A stretch of 52,393 nt of DNA, taken from the NCBI GenBank assembly GCA_937871985.1, contig CALMPB010000147.1, positions 1 to 52,393 of the forward strand. Reading direction: 5' to 3'. Every line of letters begins with the position of its first letter. Position 1 is the stretch's first letter. The notes beneath the pieces are model-generated. The model was not told the origin of the DNA. It did not search any database and saw only the letters and a list, made by a program, of their open reading frames with translations. Origin of the DNA: an uncultured Burkholderiaceae bacterium (GTDB lineage: Bacteria > Pseudomonadota > Gammaproteobacteria > Burkholderiales > Burkholderiaceae). The position numbers were made by a program, and so were the translations under genes. Shown one piece after another: positions 1 to 8,457 of the stretch.

Positions 1-690
1 GCCCGCGAGCGCCGCGCGCACCTCCGCCAGCCCGCCGCGCGCCGCGCCGGCGATGGCGGCCAGTTCATCCTTGGCGCGGTCGGGATCGCGGTCGACCAGC
101 CTGCCGGCAAGATCGGCCTTGAGCGCGACCAGCGTCAGTGTGCGGCCGATCACGTCGTGCAGGTCGCGTGCGATCCGCTCGCGTTCGGCGGTGCCGGCGA
201 GGCGGCGCACCTCCTCCTGGGTGCGCAGCAAAGCCTGCGCCCGCTCATAGAAGGCCTCGCGCGACACTGTGGCACTCCCGGTCATGACCACCAGCAAGAC
301 GCCGGGCAGCCACCAGAGCGTCGGCTGTGACAGACCGAAGCCGGCTGCTGCTGTGACAACGGCGATCGCGGCGATGGCAACAAACGCGGTTTGCCGCGGA
401 CGCGCACGGCCGATCGCCGCAGCGGCGTAGATGGGAAACACGGTCCAGCCCACCGGCAGCGGTGCCAGGGCTATGCCGATGGCGGTGATGGCTGCGGTGG
501 CCCCGATGAGCCGAACTCCCCGGACCCGATGCGCGGCGAAGTACAGCGGCAGGAACAGCGTGAGGCCTATCCCCGTCAGGGAAAGCGTCGCAAGATCGGG
601 CGCTCGCCACAGCCACGGCAGGGGCAGGAAGACGAGATAGACCAGCCAGGGCCAGGGGCCGTCCCACCAACGCTCGCTCGCCGTCCGCAT
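1..690 (-). CDS. DesK/LiaS-type sensor histidine kinase, 3' end beyond window
   Basis: The first 230 codons are visible; the gene runs off the left edge. The N-terminus has about five hydrophobic segments, beginning near W8-W9 and continuing to about residue 140. A HisKA_3 dimerisation/phosphoacceptor segment follows, with ERERIARDLHDVIGRTLTL and the phosphoacceptor His in RDLHD. That is the NarL/DesK class of membrane sensor kinase. The GHKL ATPase domain and probably a LuxR-type response regulator should lie outside the window. The ATG at 690 is preferred over the in-frame ATG at 705 because GGAAGG lies just upstream of it. It starts 33 bases after the ABC permease, so it is probably the fourth gene of that operon and may control the exporter. 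Confidence 0.85.
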   Translation of the reverse strand, partial: MRTASERWWDGPWPWLVYLVFLPLPWLWRAPDLATLSLTGIGLTLFLPLYFAAHRVRGVRLIGATAAITAIGIALAPLPVGWTVFPIYAAAAIGRARPRQTAFVAIAAIAVVTAAAGFGLSQPTLWWLPGVLLVVMTGSATVSREAFYERAQALLRTQEEVRRLAGTAERERIARDLHDVIGRTLTLVALKADLAGRLVDRDPDRAKDELAAIAGAARGGLAEVRAALAG

Positions 691-722
691 CCCGCCACCT
701 TCCATCGCGACGATGGAACGGG

Positions 723-1475
723 TCAAGCCGGACTCCGCCGCCAGCCTGTCCACGCCCAGAGGGCTGCCACGCCGGTCATTGCCACCGTCATCACGCCATG
801 CACCTCCAGCGATCCGATCGTGTCGGCCCCAACGATGGACCGGGCGATCTGGCCGAGGTGATAGGCCGGTGTCGCTTCACCGATCCCGCGCATCCACGCT
901 GGCAGCATCGCGGAGGGTATCCACAGGCCGCCCAACACGGCCGATCCTAGGAACAGGGCGTTGGCGACCGCCACCGCGCCCTTTCCGCTCATCCGCATAC
1001 CGATCCCGAAGCCGATCAGCGCGAAGGGAACGGCGGAGGCGAGATGGAGTGCGGTCAGTGCCACCCAGTTGGCGGGAGAAAGCCGGACACCGGCGACGAT
1101 CGCGAGCAGGTCGATCGCGATGACCGCCATCGCCGTGGCCAGCACCGCGGCTGCGAGCTTCGCGATGACGTAGGCGCTGGCGGGCATCGGCGAGACACGC
1201 TTCAGTTCGATGAGACCCTGTTCACGCTCCATCGCCACGCCCGCGCCGAAGCCGAACAGCGCCGGGCCGATGGCCGCGAACACGCCATAGCCGGCTAGGC
1301 TCGCCGCAGCTGCGACCGGACTCGGTGCCTTGGCGATTGCCAGCGTGAACAGGCCGTAGAACGCTGCAGGAGTCAGCACCGTGGGCAGCAGGAACTGGGG
1401 TAGGCGCAGGCTGCGCTTTACCTCGACCAAGGCCTCGCGGCGCCAGACGCCGGGGGGAAGAGTGTAGGCGGTCAT
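723..1475 (-). CDS. ABC-2 type transporter permease
   Basis: This 250-residue integral membrane protein has about six hydrophobic segments, including one near residues 30-50 and strongly apolar stretches near 105-180. A central EREQGLIELKR segment is typical of ABC-2 permeases of the linearmycin/NatB/YadH kind. It overlaps the ATPase gene upstream by 4 bases (ATGA), so translation is coupled and the two should form one exporter. Substrate is unknown; small exporters next to DesK-type kinases often handle lipids or amphiphilic antibiotics, which is inference here. Confidence 0.85.
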   Translation of the reverse strand: MTAYTLPPGVWRREALVEVKRSLRLPQFLLPTVLTPAAFYGLFTLAIAKAPSPVAAAASLAGYGVFAAIGPALFGFGAGVAMEREQGLIELKRVSPMPASAYVIAKLAAAVLATAMAVIAIDLLAIVAGVRLSPANWVALTALHLASAVPFALIGFGIGMRMSGKGAVAVANALFLGSAVLGGLWIPSAMLPAWMRGIGEATPAYHLGQIARSIVGADTIGSLEVHGVMTVAMTGVAALWAWTGWRRSPA

Positions 1476-2377
1476 GCGGCGATCCTTCGGTCGGGTGCGA
1501 GCAGGGCGGCAATGGCGTCTTCCAACGTGGCGTCGGCGACGCGCAGCGCGGAAAGGGTCGGATCGTCATCGAGCAGCGCGCGTACCGTGGCGGCCGCATC
1601 GCTGCTGACGATGCGTAGTTCCGCCCCCTCCGTTGCCGCTTCGCGCGCACCGGGCAGTGCGGACGCGACCGCCGGCGTCATTCTGCCGCGGCAGCGGATC
1701 ACTGACCCTCCCGCCCGCGCACGAATGGCGGCGGGCGTATCGTCGGCGACGATCCGGCCCCCGGCCATCACCACCACCCGGTCGGCGAGCGCGTCCGCTT
1801 CGGCCAGGTCGTGGCTGGTCAGCAACACCGCGCCGCCGCGGTCGGCGACTCCACGGACGGTACGCCACAAGCCACGCGCAGCCTCGCGGTCCATCGCGGC
1901 GGTCGGCTCGTCCAGCACAAACAGGTCGGGGCGGCCGCAAATGGCGAGCGCGTACTGCACGCGCCGGACCTGCCCGCCCGACAGCGCACCGCAGCGGCAA
2001 TCGGCCAGTTCGGCCAGACCCGCCAGCGAAAGCGTTTCGCTCAGGCTGAGCGGATGATGATAATAGCCGGTGTGCAGCATGACCAGTTCGCGGACCGTCA
2101 GCACGTCCGGCAAGCCGGCCGCCTGGAGCATGACCCCCATCCGGCCGCGGGCCTCGGCCCGGCGCGGATCGAGATTGAACAGCCGGACCGTTCCCGCGTC
2201 GGGCGACAGCCGACCAGTGAGAAGAGAGACGGTAGTCGTCTTGCCGGCCCCGTTGGGGCCGATCAGCGCCGTGACCACGCCGGTGTCGAGCGTCAGGTCG
2301 AGGGCCTCGAGAACGGGCCGGCGTCCCAGCATCTTGCGCACCCCGGTCAGCCGTGCTGCGGGGGTACGAGCGGTCAT
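1472..2377 (-). CDS. ABC transporter ATP-binding protein
   Basis: The protein is a 301-residue ABC ATPase with all catalytic motifs: Walker A GPNGAGKTT at 40-48, signature LSGGQ at 132-136, Walker B LFVLDEP near 152-158, and the H-loop His in LLTSHD at 189. The C-terminal 80 residues form an additional domain as in NatA/CcmA-type exporter ATPases. It overlaps both the esterase upstream and the permease downstream by 4 bases each, so the three are translationally coupled. It powers export through the permease at 723-1475. Confidence 0.92.
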   Translation of the reverse strand: MTARTPAARLTGVRKMLGRRPVLEALDLTLDTGVVTALIGPNGAGKTTTVSLLTGRLSPDAGTVRLFNLDPRRAEARGRMGVMLQAAGLPDVLTVRELVMLHTGYYHHPLSLSETLSLAGLAELADCRCGALSGGQVRRVQYALAICGRPDLFVLDEPTAAMDREAARGLWRTVRGVADRGGAVLLTSHDLAEADALADRVVVMAGGRIVADDTPAAIRARAGGSVIRCRGRMTPAVASALPGAREAATEGAELRIVSSDAAATVRALLDDDPTLSALRVADATLEDAIAALLAPDRRIAA

Positions 2378-3333
2378 CGTGCGGTGCTCCGCTTCAGGGC
2401 CGCGTCGATCGCTGCCAGCACTTTGGGCCAGCTATCGGTACGTGCCGCGGTCGTGCCGGCACTCGTGCCCCCGAAGAAGCTCAGCATGGCGGCGTTCTGC
2501 GCACTGGCCTCCACGGGCGGTCCGAACGCGGCGTGGCCTGCTTCGGGATACGAAAGCAACGTGACCGGATGCGTGAAACTGCGGGTCCGCAGGCGTTCCT
2601 GGATCGCCTGCGACATCGGGCAGGAGGGCCAAAGGGAATCGCGCTCGCCGCAGACCATCACGATCGGTCCGTTGACCCGCTCGGCAGGGATGCTTGCACG
2701 TTCGACCGCCGCGGCGTCGTTCAGTCCATCGGCGTATAGCGCGTGAATGCCCTTCCATTCGCCGGTCCATCCGTACGGCACGAAGGGCACCGGCTTGCCG
2801 TTCTCGCTCCACGACGCTTCGGTCACCAGGTTGGCATTGTCGATCCCCGGCCAGGTGACGCTGGACGGCACACCCAGCACGGTAATCCTGATATCGGAGC
2901 GGCGCGATGCGACCAGCAGCGCGGCTTCCGCACCTTTGGAGGTGCCGATCACGCCGATCCGATCTCCGGCGACCTCGGCCTGTGCCTTCAGCCAGTCGAG
3001 CGCGCGGTCGAACGTCTCCACGGGGATCATCTTGAGCGTGGCAGGCTGCCCGGGACTGCCGAAATAGGAAAGGTGCAGAACCGCATAGCCTCGTTCGGCA
3101 AGCAGCCGCGCCTCGCGTGCGCCGCCTTTGGACAGCCCACCCTCGGAACCGCCCAGCAGGAGTATGGCCGGCACAGGGCGGGACGCGGCAGGAAGATAGA
3201 AGTCCGCGACCATCTCGGGCGTTCGAATCCGCCGTGGCTCGCTCTCTGACGGCATGGCCACGACCCCGGATGGTGTCGAATCCGGCATCGCCACTTGCGC
3301 TGCGGCAACGGCGAAAAGAGTGGCGAGAAGCAT
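2374..3333 (-). CDS. Exported alpha/beta hydrolase, BAAT C-terminal (acyl-CoA thioesterase-like) family
   Basis: This is a 319-residue protein with a short hydrophobic leader (MLLATLFAVAAAQVA). The alpha/beta-hydrolase core has an oxyanion-type GGSEGG at 61-66, a nucleophile elbow GTSKG with Ser132, an acid candidate Asp232 in GERDSLWP, and the catalytic His267 in AGHAAFG. The spacing matches the BAAT C-terminal domain, a family of acyl-CoA thioester hydrolases and related esterases. The leader suggests a periplasmic role, so CoA esters are unlikely to be its real substrate. It is the first gene of the ABC exporter operon. A 9-bp-arm inverted repeat lies 63 bases upstream. Confidence 0.8.
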   Translation of the reverse strand: MLLATLFAVAAAQVAMPDSTPSGVVAMPSESEPRRIRTPEMVADFYLPAASRPVPAILLLGGSEGGLSKGGAREARLLAERGYAVLHLSYFGSPGQPATLKMIPVETFDRALDWLKAQAEVAGDRIGVIGTSKGAEAALLVASRRSDIRITVLGVPSSVTWPGIDNANLVTEASWSENGKPVPFVPYGWTGEWKGIHALYADGLNDAAAVERASIPAERVNGPIVMVCGERDSLWPSCPMSQAIQERLRTRSFTHPVTLLSYPEAGHAAFGPPVEASAQNAAMLSFFGGTSAGTTAARTDSWPKVLAAIDAALKRSTAR

Positions 3334-3654
3334 GACACGGCCCTTTGCAGATGAGCCGTCATTGTGATCGGCAAAGCGGCTGCCGCGTAGTGACGTTTGT
3401 CATCTCGACGTGATGACAAAAGGCACGTCTGCTCGACATCACCGCAAGGAAAACGAACGGGGCTGTTGAAAAAGGCCCGACACTGCCCCGGCCGCCTGTC
3501 TCGCAAGGGATGGTTGATTGGGAACGCAAAGGCCTCCTCAAAACTCCGTCTCGGTGCCGTACCGTAAGGGGCCGCAGCGCCCGACGTGGCGCTAACGGCC
3601 AGCTCTGCTATCAAGCCGATGGGCGAGCTGTGGGGGCTGTGTCCATCCTGAGCC
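3334..3654. other. Divergent intergenic region, esterase/ABC operon versus HWE kinase
   Basis: No protein-coding reading frame is convincing in these 321 bases. They should carry the two divergent promoters. The clearest element is the inverted repeat at 3396-3420, listed separately. No tRNA, terminator or other repeat was seen. Confidence 0.6.
3396..3420. promoter_or_regulatory. Inverted repeat, likely operator of the esterase-ABC-kinase operon
   Basis: Arms TTTGTCATC (3396-3404) and GATGACAAA (3412-3420) are perfectly complementary over 9 bp with a 7-base spacer. The core TGTCAT/ATGACA is a typical dimeric site for a NarL/LuxR-type response regulator. The position, 63 bases ahead of the esterase start, fits autoregulation by the DesK-type system of the same operon. 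Confidence 0.6.
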
Positions 3655-5439
3655 ATGGACATGACGAACACGAATACCTCGACCTTCCTTGAACGCCTGC
3701 TGTCGTGGTCGCTAAGCCGGACCATCGCGACCCCGCTCCGCTACGGTGCTGCGACCCTGGTCATCATCGCGGTAGGCCTGTTCCGGGCGTTCCTCATCGC
3801 GTCGATCGTACCTTGGCTGCTGTTCATCCCGTTCATCCTCGTGGTCGGCCTGCTCTTCGGACGCGCGCCGGGTATCTACGCGGCCATGCTCGCCGCGATC
3901 GTCGCCGGCCTGTCCATCGGTCACGCCAGCGAGCCGCTATGGCTGACCGACGCTCAATGGATCGGCAGCGCGCTGTTCGTGCTGATCTCAAGCGGCATCG
4001 CCGTCCTGGGAGCCGAGCTGCGCGCGGTGTTCGCCAGAGCGCGTAGCCTCACGGGCGAGAAGGATGCCGCGCTGAGCAAACTTGCCGAGCGCGAGGCCTT
4101 TCTGACGAGCGTGTTCGCCAGTTCGACCGACTGCATCAAGATACTCGACCTCGACGCCCGCCTGACCTTCATGTCGGAGGGCGGGCAGAAGGTGATGGAG
4201 GTGAGCGACTTCAACACCATCGTCGGCTGCCCCTGGCCGGACTTTTGGCAGGAACGGGGCAACGCCGAGGCGCGCGCTGCGATCGAGGCCGCCAAGGCCG
4301 GCGAAAGCCGCAACTTCATCGGCCGGGCCTCGACAATGGCGGGGCGGCCCCGCTGGTGGGACGTTGCGGTCAGCCCGGTACGCGGCGCGGACGGCACACC
4401 GGTCAGCATCCTGTCGGTGTCGCGGGACATCACCGCGAGCCGCGAGAACGAGGAGGAGCGCAGCCAACTCGTCCGTATCGTCGAAAACAGCACCGACTTC
4501 ATCGGCATGGCGCACCTCGACGGCCGGGTATTCTTCATGAACGACGCAGGCCTGCGGCTCGTCGGCCTCGATCGGGAGGCGATGGCGGCCGTGACGATCG
4601 CCGACTTCTTCCCGCCGGACGAAGCGGACGCGGTACGGAAGGAGGTGCTTCCCGCCGTGGAGCACGACGGTAGCTGGACCGGCGAGCGCCTGTTCCGTCA
4701 CTTCGGCACCGGCGAGCTGATCCCGGTGCTCTATAACGTGTTCCCGATCGCCGATCATGATGGGAAGCTGATCGGCTACGGCACCGTCACCCGCGACCTT
4801 CGCGAGCGCAAGCAGGCCGAGGAGCAGCAGCAGCTCCTCAACAACGAGCTGAGCCATCGGCTCAAGAACGTGCTCGCCGTGGTGCAGTCGGTCGCGTCGC
4901 AGACGCTGCGCCAGGCTGGCGACCTGCCATCCGCGAACGAGGCGCTGTCCGCCCGGCTGGCGGCACTCGCACAGGCCACCGACGTGCTGACGACCACGTC
5001 ATGGGCGGCAGCCGATCTCCACGAGGTAGTGGAAAAGGCGCTGGCACCGCATGGCAGCATCGGCGAGCGTATCCGCATTTCCGGCCCCGCGATCACGCTC
5101 CACCCGCAGGTGACGATGGCATTCGCGCTCGCGCTTCACGAACTGGCGACCAACGCCGCCAAATACGGCGCCCTGTCCAACGAGGATGGCTATGTCGATC
5201 TCACGTGGCGGATCGTGTCCGGCGACGGCGAGGAACCCCGCTTCTCGCTCATCTGGGAGGAGGTCGGCGGTCCGGCAGTCAGTGCGCCCAGCCGCCAGGG
5301 CTTCGGGTCGAAGATGATCGAGCGCTCGCTGCGGTCGTATTTTCGTGGCCCCGCACGGCTCGATTATCGCCCGAGCGGGTTGATGTTCACCCTTGATGCT
5401 CCGTTGGGGGATGCAGGCAGGGTCGTCGGTCAAGCGTGA
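3655..5439 (+). CDS. Membrane PAS-domain sensor histidine kinase, HWE type
   Basis: The protein has 594 residues. Three to four hydrophobic segments lie within residues 22-125, in a DUF4118-like arrangement (VIIAVGLFRAFLIASIV, then WLLFIPFILVVGLLFG). Two PAS domains follow at about 145-265 and 270-390. The dimerisation segment has ELSHRLKNVLAVVQSV with phosphoacceptor His402, followed by an ATPase domain with HELATNAAKYGALS and the W-x-E (WEEVGGP) that defines HWE kinases. Such kinases commonly sit in alphaproteobacterial stress or light responses. The next gene, a lone receiver, overlaps the stop codon and is the likely partner. The ATG at 3661 is an alternative start. Confidence 0.9.
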   Translation: MDMTNTNTSTFLERLLSWSLSRTIATPLRYGAATLVIIAVGLFRAFLIASIVPWLLFIPFILVVGLLFGRAPGIYAAMLAAIVAGLSIGHASEPLWLTDAQWIGSALFVLISSGIAVLGAELRAVFARARSLTGEKDAALSKLAEREAFLTSVFASSTDCIKILDLDARLTFMSEGGQKVMEVSDFNTIVGCPWPDFWQERGNAEARAAIEAAKAGESRNFIGRASTMAGRPRWWDVAVSPVRGADGTPVSILSVSRDITASRENEEERSQLVRIVENSTDFIGMAHLDGRVFFMNDAGLRLVGLDREAMAAVTIADFFPPDEADAVRKEVLPAVEHDGSWTGERLFRHFGTGELIPVLYNVFPIADHDGKLIGYGTVTRDLRERKQAEEQQQLLNNELSHRLKNVLAVVQSVASQTLRQAGDLPSANEALSARLAALAQATDVLTTTSWAAADLHEVVEKALAPHGSIGERIRISGPAITLHPQVTMAFALALHELATNAAKYGALSNEDGYVDLTWRIVSGDGEEPRFSLIWEEVGGPAVSAPSRQGFGSKMIERSLRSYFRGPARLDYRPSGLMFTLDAPLGDAGRVVGQA

Positions 5440-5816
5440 TGGGTCAGAGTAAGCCGTTCGTCGGCAAGGATATCCTCATCGTGGAGGACGAGGCGCTCAT
5501 CCGCTTCGAGCTGGTCGATTTCTTCGAGGACGCCGGTTTCCGGGTATTCGAGGCGGGAAGCGCCGACGAGGCCATCGCCATCATGGATGCCAACGCCGCC
5601 ATCCGGGTGGTGCTGACCGACGTGCAGATGCCCGGCTCGATGGATGGGCTCCGGCTCGCCCACTATGTACGCGACCGCTATCCACCTACGGCGCTGATCG
5701 TCACCTCGGGCGCGGTCAATCCCGAGGCATCCGATCTGCCGGTGAACAGCATCTTCGTCGCCAAGCCCTTCAACCTGCGGCGCGTCCTCGGACAGATCGA
5801 GCATCTGACCGCTTGA
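5439..5816 (+). CDS. Single-domain response regulator (receiver only)
   Basis: The protein is 125 residues and consists only of a CheY-like receiver. It has the acidic pair in LIVEDE (E16/D17), phosphoacceptor Asp61 in LTDVQMPG, Thr/Ser in VTSGA (88-92) and Lys109 in VAKPFN. It overlaps the HWE kinase stop codon; GTG at 5436 is an equally possible start. There is no output domain, so it probably works as a phosphorelay intermediate or by protein-protein contact. The phosphorylation partner is inferred from adjacency. Confidence 0.88.
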   Translation: MGQSKPFVGKDILIVEDEALIRFELVDFFEDAGFRVFEAGSADEAIAIMDANAAIRVVLTDVQMPGSMDGLRLAHYVRDRYPPTALIVTSGAVNPEASDLPVNSIFVAKPFNLRRVLGQIEHLTA

Positions 5817-5881
5817 GAGCACCATTACTCCGAGCCATGCCGTTGTAACGCTGTCAGCAGCGCAACGGCATGGCCGGCAAC

Positions 5882-7942
5882 CTAGCCGCGCTTCATCTTG
5901 TTCAGCACCTCGGCGACATTGCTGGCGTTGTACGGCTTCTGGATGAGCGGAAAGCCGTGGGTGCCTTCCTGCGCCAGCACCGAGCTGTAGCCGGAGGTAA
6001 GCACCACCGGCAGGGCGGGATGCGACCGCCGCAACTCCTGCGCCAGCTCGATCCCGCTCATGCCGGGCATTACCACGTCGGTGAAGACGACGTGGAAGCG
6101 GTCGGGCTTCTCGTTGACGAGATCGAGCGCGGCCTGTGCGTGCGGCGCCCATACGGTGCCGTAGCCCACGTCCTCCAGGAGCTGGGTCGCGAACTCGCCG
6201 ACGAGCTGATTGTCCTCGACCACCAGCACGCAGCCGTGACCGTTGCCTTCCCTGGCAGGTTCGGGAGCCGTGGCCGAAACGGCAGGCATCGGGCTCTGCG
6301 CGACCGGCAGGTACATGATGAAGCGCGTACCTTCGTCGGGCACGCTCTCCACGATCACCTCGCCCCCCGACTGCTTGGCGAAGCCGAACACCTGGCTGAG
6401 ACCCAGCCCCGTGCCGCGCCCGACCTCCTTGGTGGTGAAGAACGGCTCGAAGATGCGGATCGCCGTTCCCTCATCCATGCCCGAGCCCGTGTCGGCGATC
6501 GTCACCGTCACATAGTTGCCGGGTGTCTCGGCATGCGCGCGCACCGCCGGCACCTTGTCGGCCGTGCCCGTGCTGATCTCGATCCGGCCGCCCTCGGGCA
6601 TCGCGTCGCGCGCGTTCACCACCATGTTGAGGATGGCGGTGTCGAACTGGTTGCGATCCACCTCGACCTCGCCGCCGGCGACGATGCCGCTGGACACCAC
6701 CTCGATGCGCGATCCGGTCGTCGTGCGCAGGATCGGCAGGGATGCCAGAAGCTGCGCGTCCACGTCGAAATGCTCGGCCTTGAGCGGCTGACGACGCGCG
6801 AAGGCGAGGAGCTGGCCGGTGAGCTTGGCTGCCCGATCTGCCGTCTCGGAAATCGCGTCCATGTAACGCTGACGACGGTCCTCGCGGAGGTTCGGCCGGG
6901 ACAGCAGCTCGATCGAGGATTTGATGATGGTCAGCAGGTTGTTGAAGTCGTGCGCGACGCCGCCCGTAAGCTGACCGACCGCTTCCATCTTCTGCGCCTG
7001 CCGAAGCGCATCCTCGGCCTGCTCGCGCACCGCGATCTGCGCCAGCAATTCCTCGTTCTTGCCCAGCAGTTCGGCCGTGCGACGATCGACGGCATGTTCC
7101 AGGTCAAGCGTGAGCTTGTTGAGCGCGGCCTCCTGCATCTTCTCGGCGGTGACGTTGGCGGCCACGCCGGTCATGCCGATCGGCTCGTCGCCGCCATCCC
7201 GCATCACGCGGGCGCGGGTATGCACCCAATGCTCGGTATCGTCGGGCCAACGGATGCGGAAGGCAAGGTCATAGCCTTCGCCGGTCGCGATGCTGCGCTC
7301 GACGGCGCGCTCCACGTCCGCCAGATCCTCTGGATGCACGGCCGCCATCTTCTCGGCGTAGGTGAACGGCAGGTTGGGATCGCGGCCGAAATTGGCCTTG
7401 AACCGATCCGACGACACCAGCTCGTGATCCGGAAGCGAGAAGCTGAACGTCCCGAGATTGCCGGCATCGAGCGCGAGCTGGAGGTCGGCCTGAGCACGGG
7501 CGCGCTCCTCGAAAAGCTGGCGATAGCGCCGCTCGTTCTCCTTGGTCGCCTGCTCCGCCTCATGCTGCGCGGTTCGGTCGCGCAGAATCTTGAGGTAGCC
7601 GATATGCTCGTCGGTATGTTCGTCCTCGAAGCGCATCATCAGGCCGGACGCCCATAGGCGCGAGCCGTCCTTCTTCATGTGCCAGCGCTCGTCCTCTGCG
7701 CGCCCCTTTTCGCGCGCCAGCGTCATTTCGGTCTCACAACGGTTGGCGGCGTTGTCCTCGGGGGTGAAGAAGCGTTCGGCGTGCTCGCCCAGCATCTCCG
7801 CTTCGCTCCATCCCAGCAGATTTTCCGCGCCGGGGTTCCAGCTGGTGACCTCGCCGGCGAGGTTGGTGGTGATGATCGCGAAATCGGTAGCGCTGGAGAG
7901 GACGGCGCGCGCCAGCGCCGACTGATGCTTATCCATGTTCAT
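5882..7942 (-). CDS. PAS/PAS hybrid histidine kinase with C-terminal receiver
   Basis: This is a 686-residue soluble kinase. PAS 1 spans about 10-130 (FAIITTNLAGEVTSWNPGAE) and PAS 2 about 150-275. A short coiled linker leads to HisKA with GGVAHDFNNLL and phosphoacceptor His331. The ATPase domain has NARDAMPEGG, DTGSGM and GTGLGLS. The C-terminal receiver spans about 571-686, with Asp622 and Lys669. No transmembrane segment is evident, so it should be cytoplasmic and sense light, redox or a small ligand through PAS. It faces the HWE system convergently. The ParD-like gene ends 6 bases upstream of its start, so the two may be co-transcribed. Confidence 0.9.
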   Translation of the reverse strand: MNMDKHQSALARAVLSSATDFAIITTNLAGEVTSWNPGAENLLGWSEAEMLGEHAERFFTPEDNAANRCETEMTLAREKGRAEDERWHMKKDGSRLWASGLMMRFEDEHTDEHIGYLKILRDRTAQHEAEQATKENERRYRQLFEERARAQADLQLALDAGNLGTFSFSLPDHELVSSDRFKANFGRDPNLPFTYAEKMAAVHPEDLADVERAVERSIATGEGYDLAFRIRWPDDTEHWVHTRARVMRDGGDEPIGMTGVAANVTAEKMQEAALNKLTLDLEHAVDRRTAELLGKNEELLAQIAVREQAEDALRQAQKMEAVGQLTGGVAHDFNNLLTIIKSSIELLSRPNLREDRRQRYMDAISETADRAAKLTGQLLAFARRQPLKAEHFDVDAQLLASLPILRTTTGSRIEVVSSGIVAGGEVEVDRNQFDTAILNMVVNARDAMPEGGRIEISTGTADKVPAVRAHAETPGNYVTVTIADTGSGMDEGTAIRIFEPFFTTKEVGRGTGLGLSQVFGFAKQSGGEVIVESVPDEGTRFIMYLPVAQSPMPAVSATAPEPAREGNGHGCVLVVEDNQLVGEFATQLLEDVGYGTVWAPHAQAALDLVNEKPDRFHVVFTDVVMPGMSGIELAQELRRSHPALPVVLTSGYSSVLAQEGTHGFPLIQKPYNASNVAEVLNKMKRG

Positions 7943-7948
7943 GACGGC

Positions 7949-8125
7949 TCAATGCGTGGAGGGCAGGACGGGCTTCGAGGCGATAGGCTCCTGCTTGCGC
8001 AGCAGCCGCACCGCCGCCCGCACCAGCTCGCTCGCATTGTTGAAGTCGCCGGTGGCAACGCGCGCATCGATGTACGCGTCCAGCTCGGGAGTGAGCGATA
8101 CGTTACGGGATAGTCGGACAGCCAT
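7949..8125 (-). CDS. ParD-like ribbon-helix-helix antitoxin, no toxin partner
   Basis: The protein has 58 residues with the CC2985/ParD pattern: VRLSRNVSLTPELDAYID forms the RHH strand and first helix, and ASELVRAAVRLLRKQE the second helix. Members bind DNA as dimers and neutralise ParE ribonuclease-fold toxins. The expected parE gene downstream is missing: six bases after this stop comes the hybrid kinase. It may be a solitary antitoxin, or a regulator recruited to the kinase gene. The ATG at 8125 gives the family's usual N-terminus. Confidence 0.8.
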   Translation of the reverse strand: MAVRLSRNVSLTPELDAYIDARVATGDFNNASELVRAAVRLLRKQEPIASKPVLPSTH

Positions 8126-8457
8126 AGGATGCGCCTTCGCGGTTCTCCTGAGCTGTGTCAAACTATGCCATAAGCTGGTTTTAGCGTCGCTGCTCAGGCG
8201 CGAGGCCTGTTCCCGCAAACGAAGGTCGCGTGGGACGGCTGACGGCGGGAAGGCGCGCTCGATGGCAACGAGGGCGCCATTTTCCCGAAATGTGTTCCCG
8301 ATTGGCTTTTCCCGAAACTGCCCGGTGCAGATGGAGAAACGGGACAACCTATGGCCGTCTGATCGACCTCCCCTTGGCGGTCGAAGCTGTTGGCAGATAA
8401 CGTGAGTGCGACGCCTCGTTTGCGAGCAGCGCCGGATGATGGCGAGCACATTGGCAG
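8126..8457. other. Intergenic region with three short related repeats nearby
   Basis: No supported gene lies here. It contains the promoter side of the parD/hybrid-kinase unit. One copy of a TGGCAGATAACGTGAG-like 16-mer lies at 8391-8406, with degenerate or near-exact copies at 8452-8467 and 8486-8501 that extend into the end of the SGNH reading frame. The region separates the chromosome-like genes from the conjugation-linked operon and could hold an element boundary. That is not proven. Confidence 0.4.

Noticed and set aside
5870..7657. 595-codon open frame on the plus strand
   Set aside because: It is the mirror of the hybrid histidine kinase on the minus strand, whose domains are unmistakable. 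The plus-strand product shows no domain.
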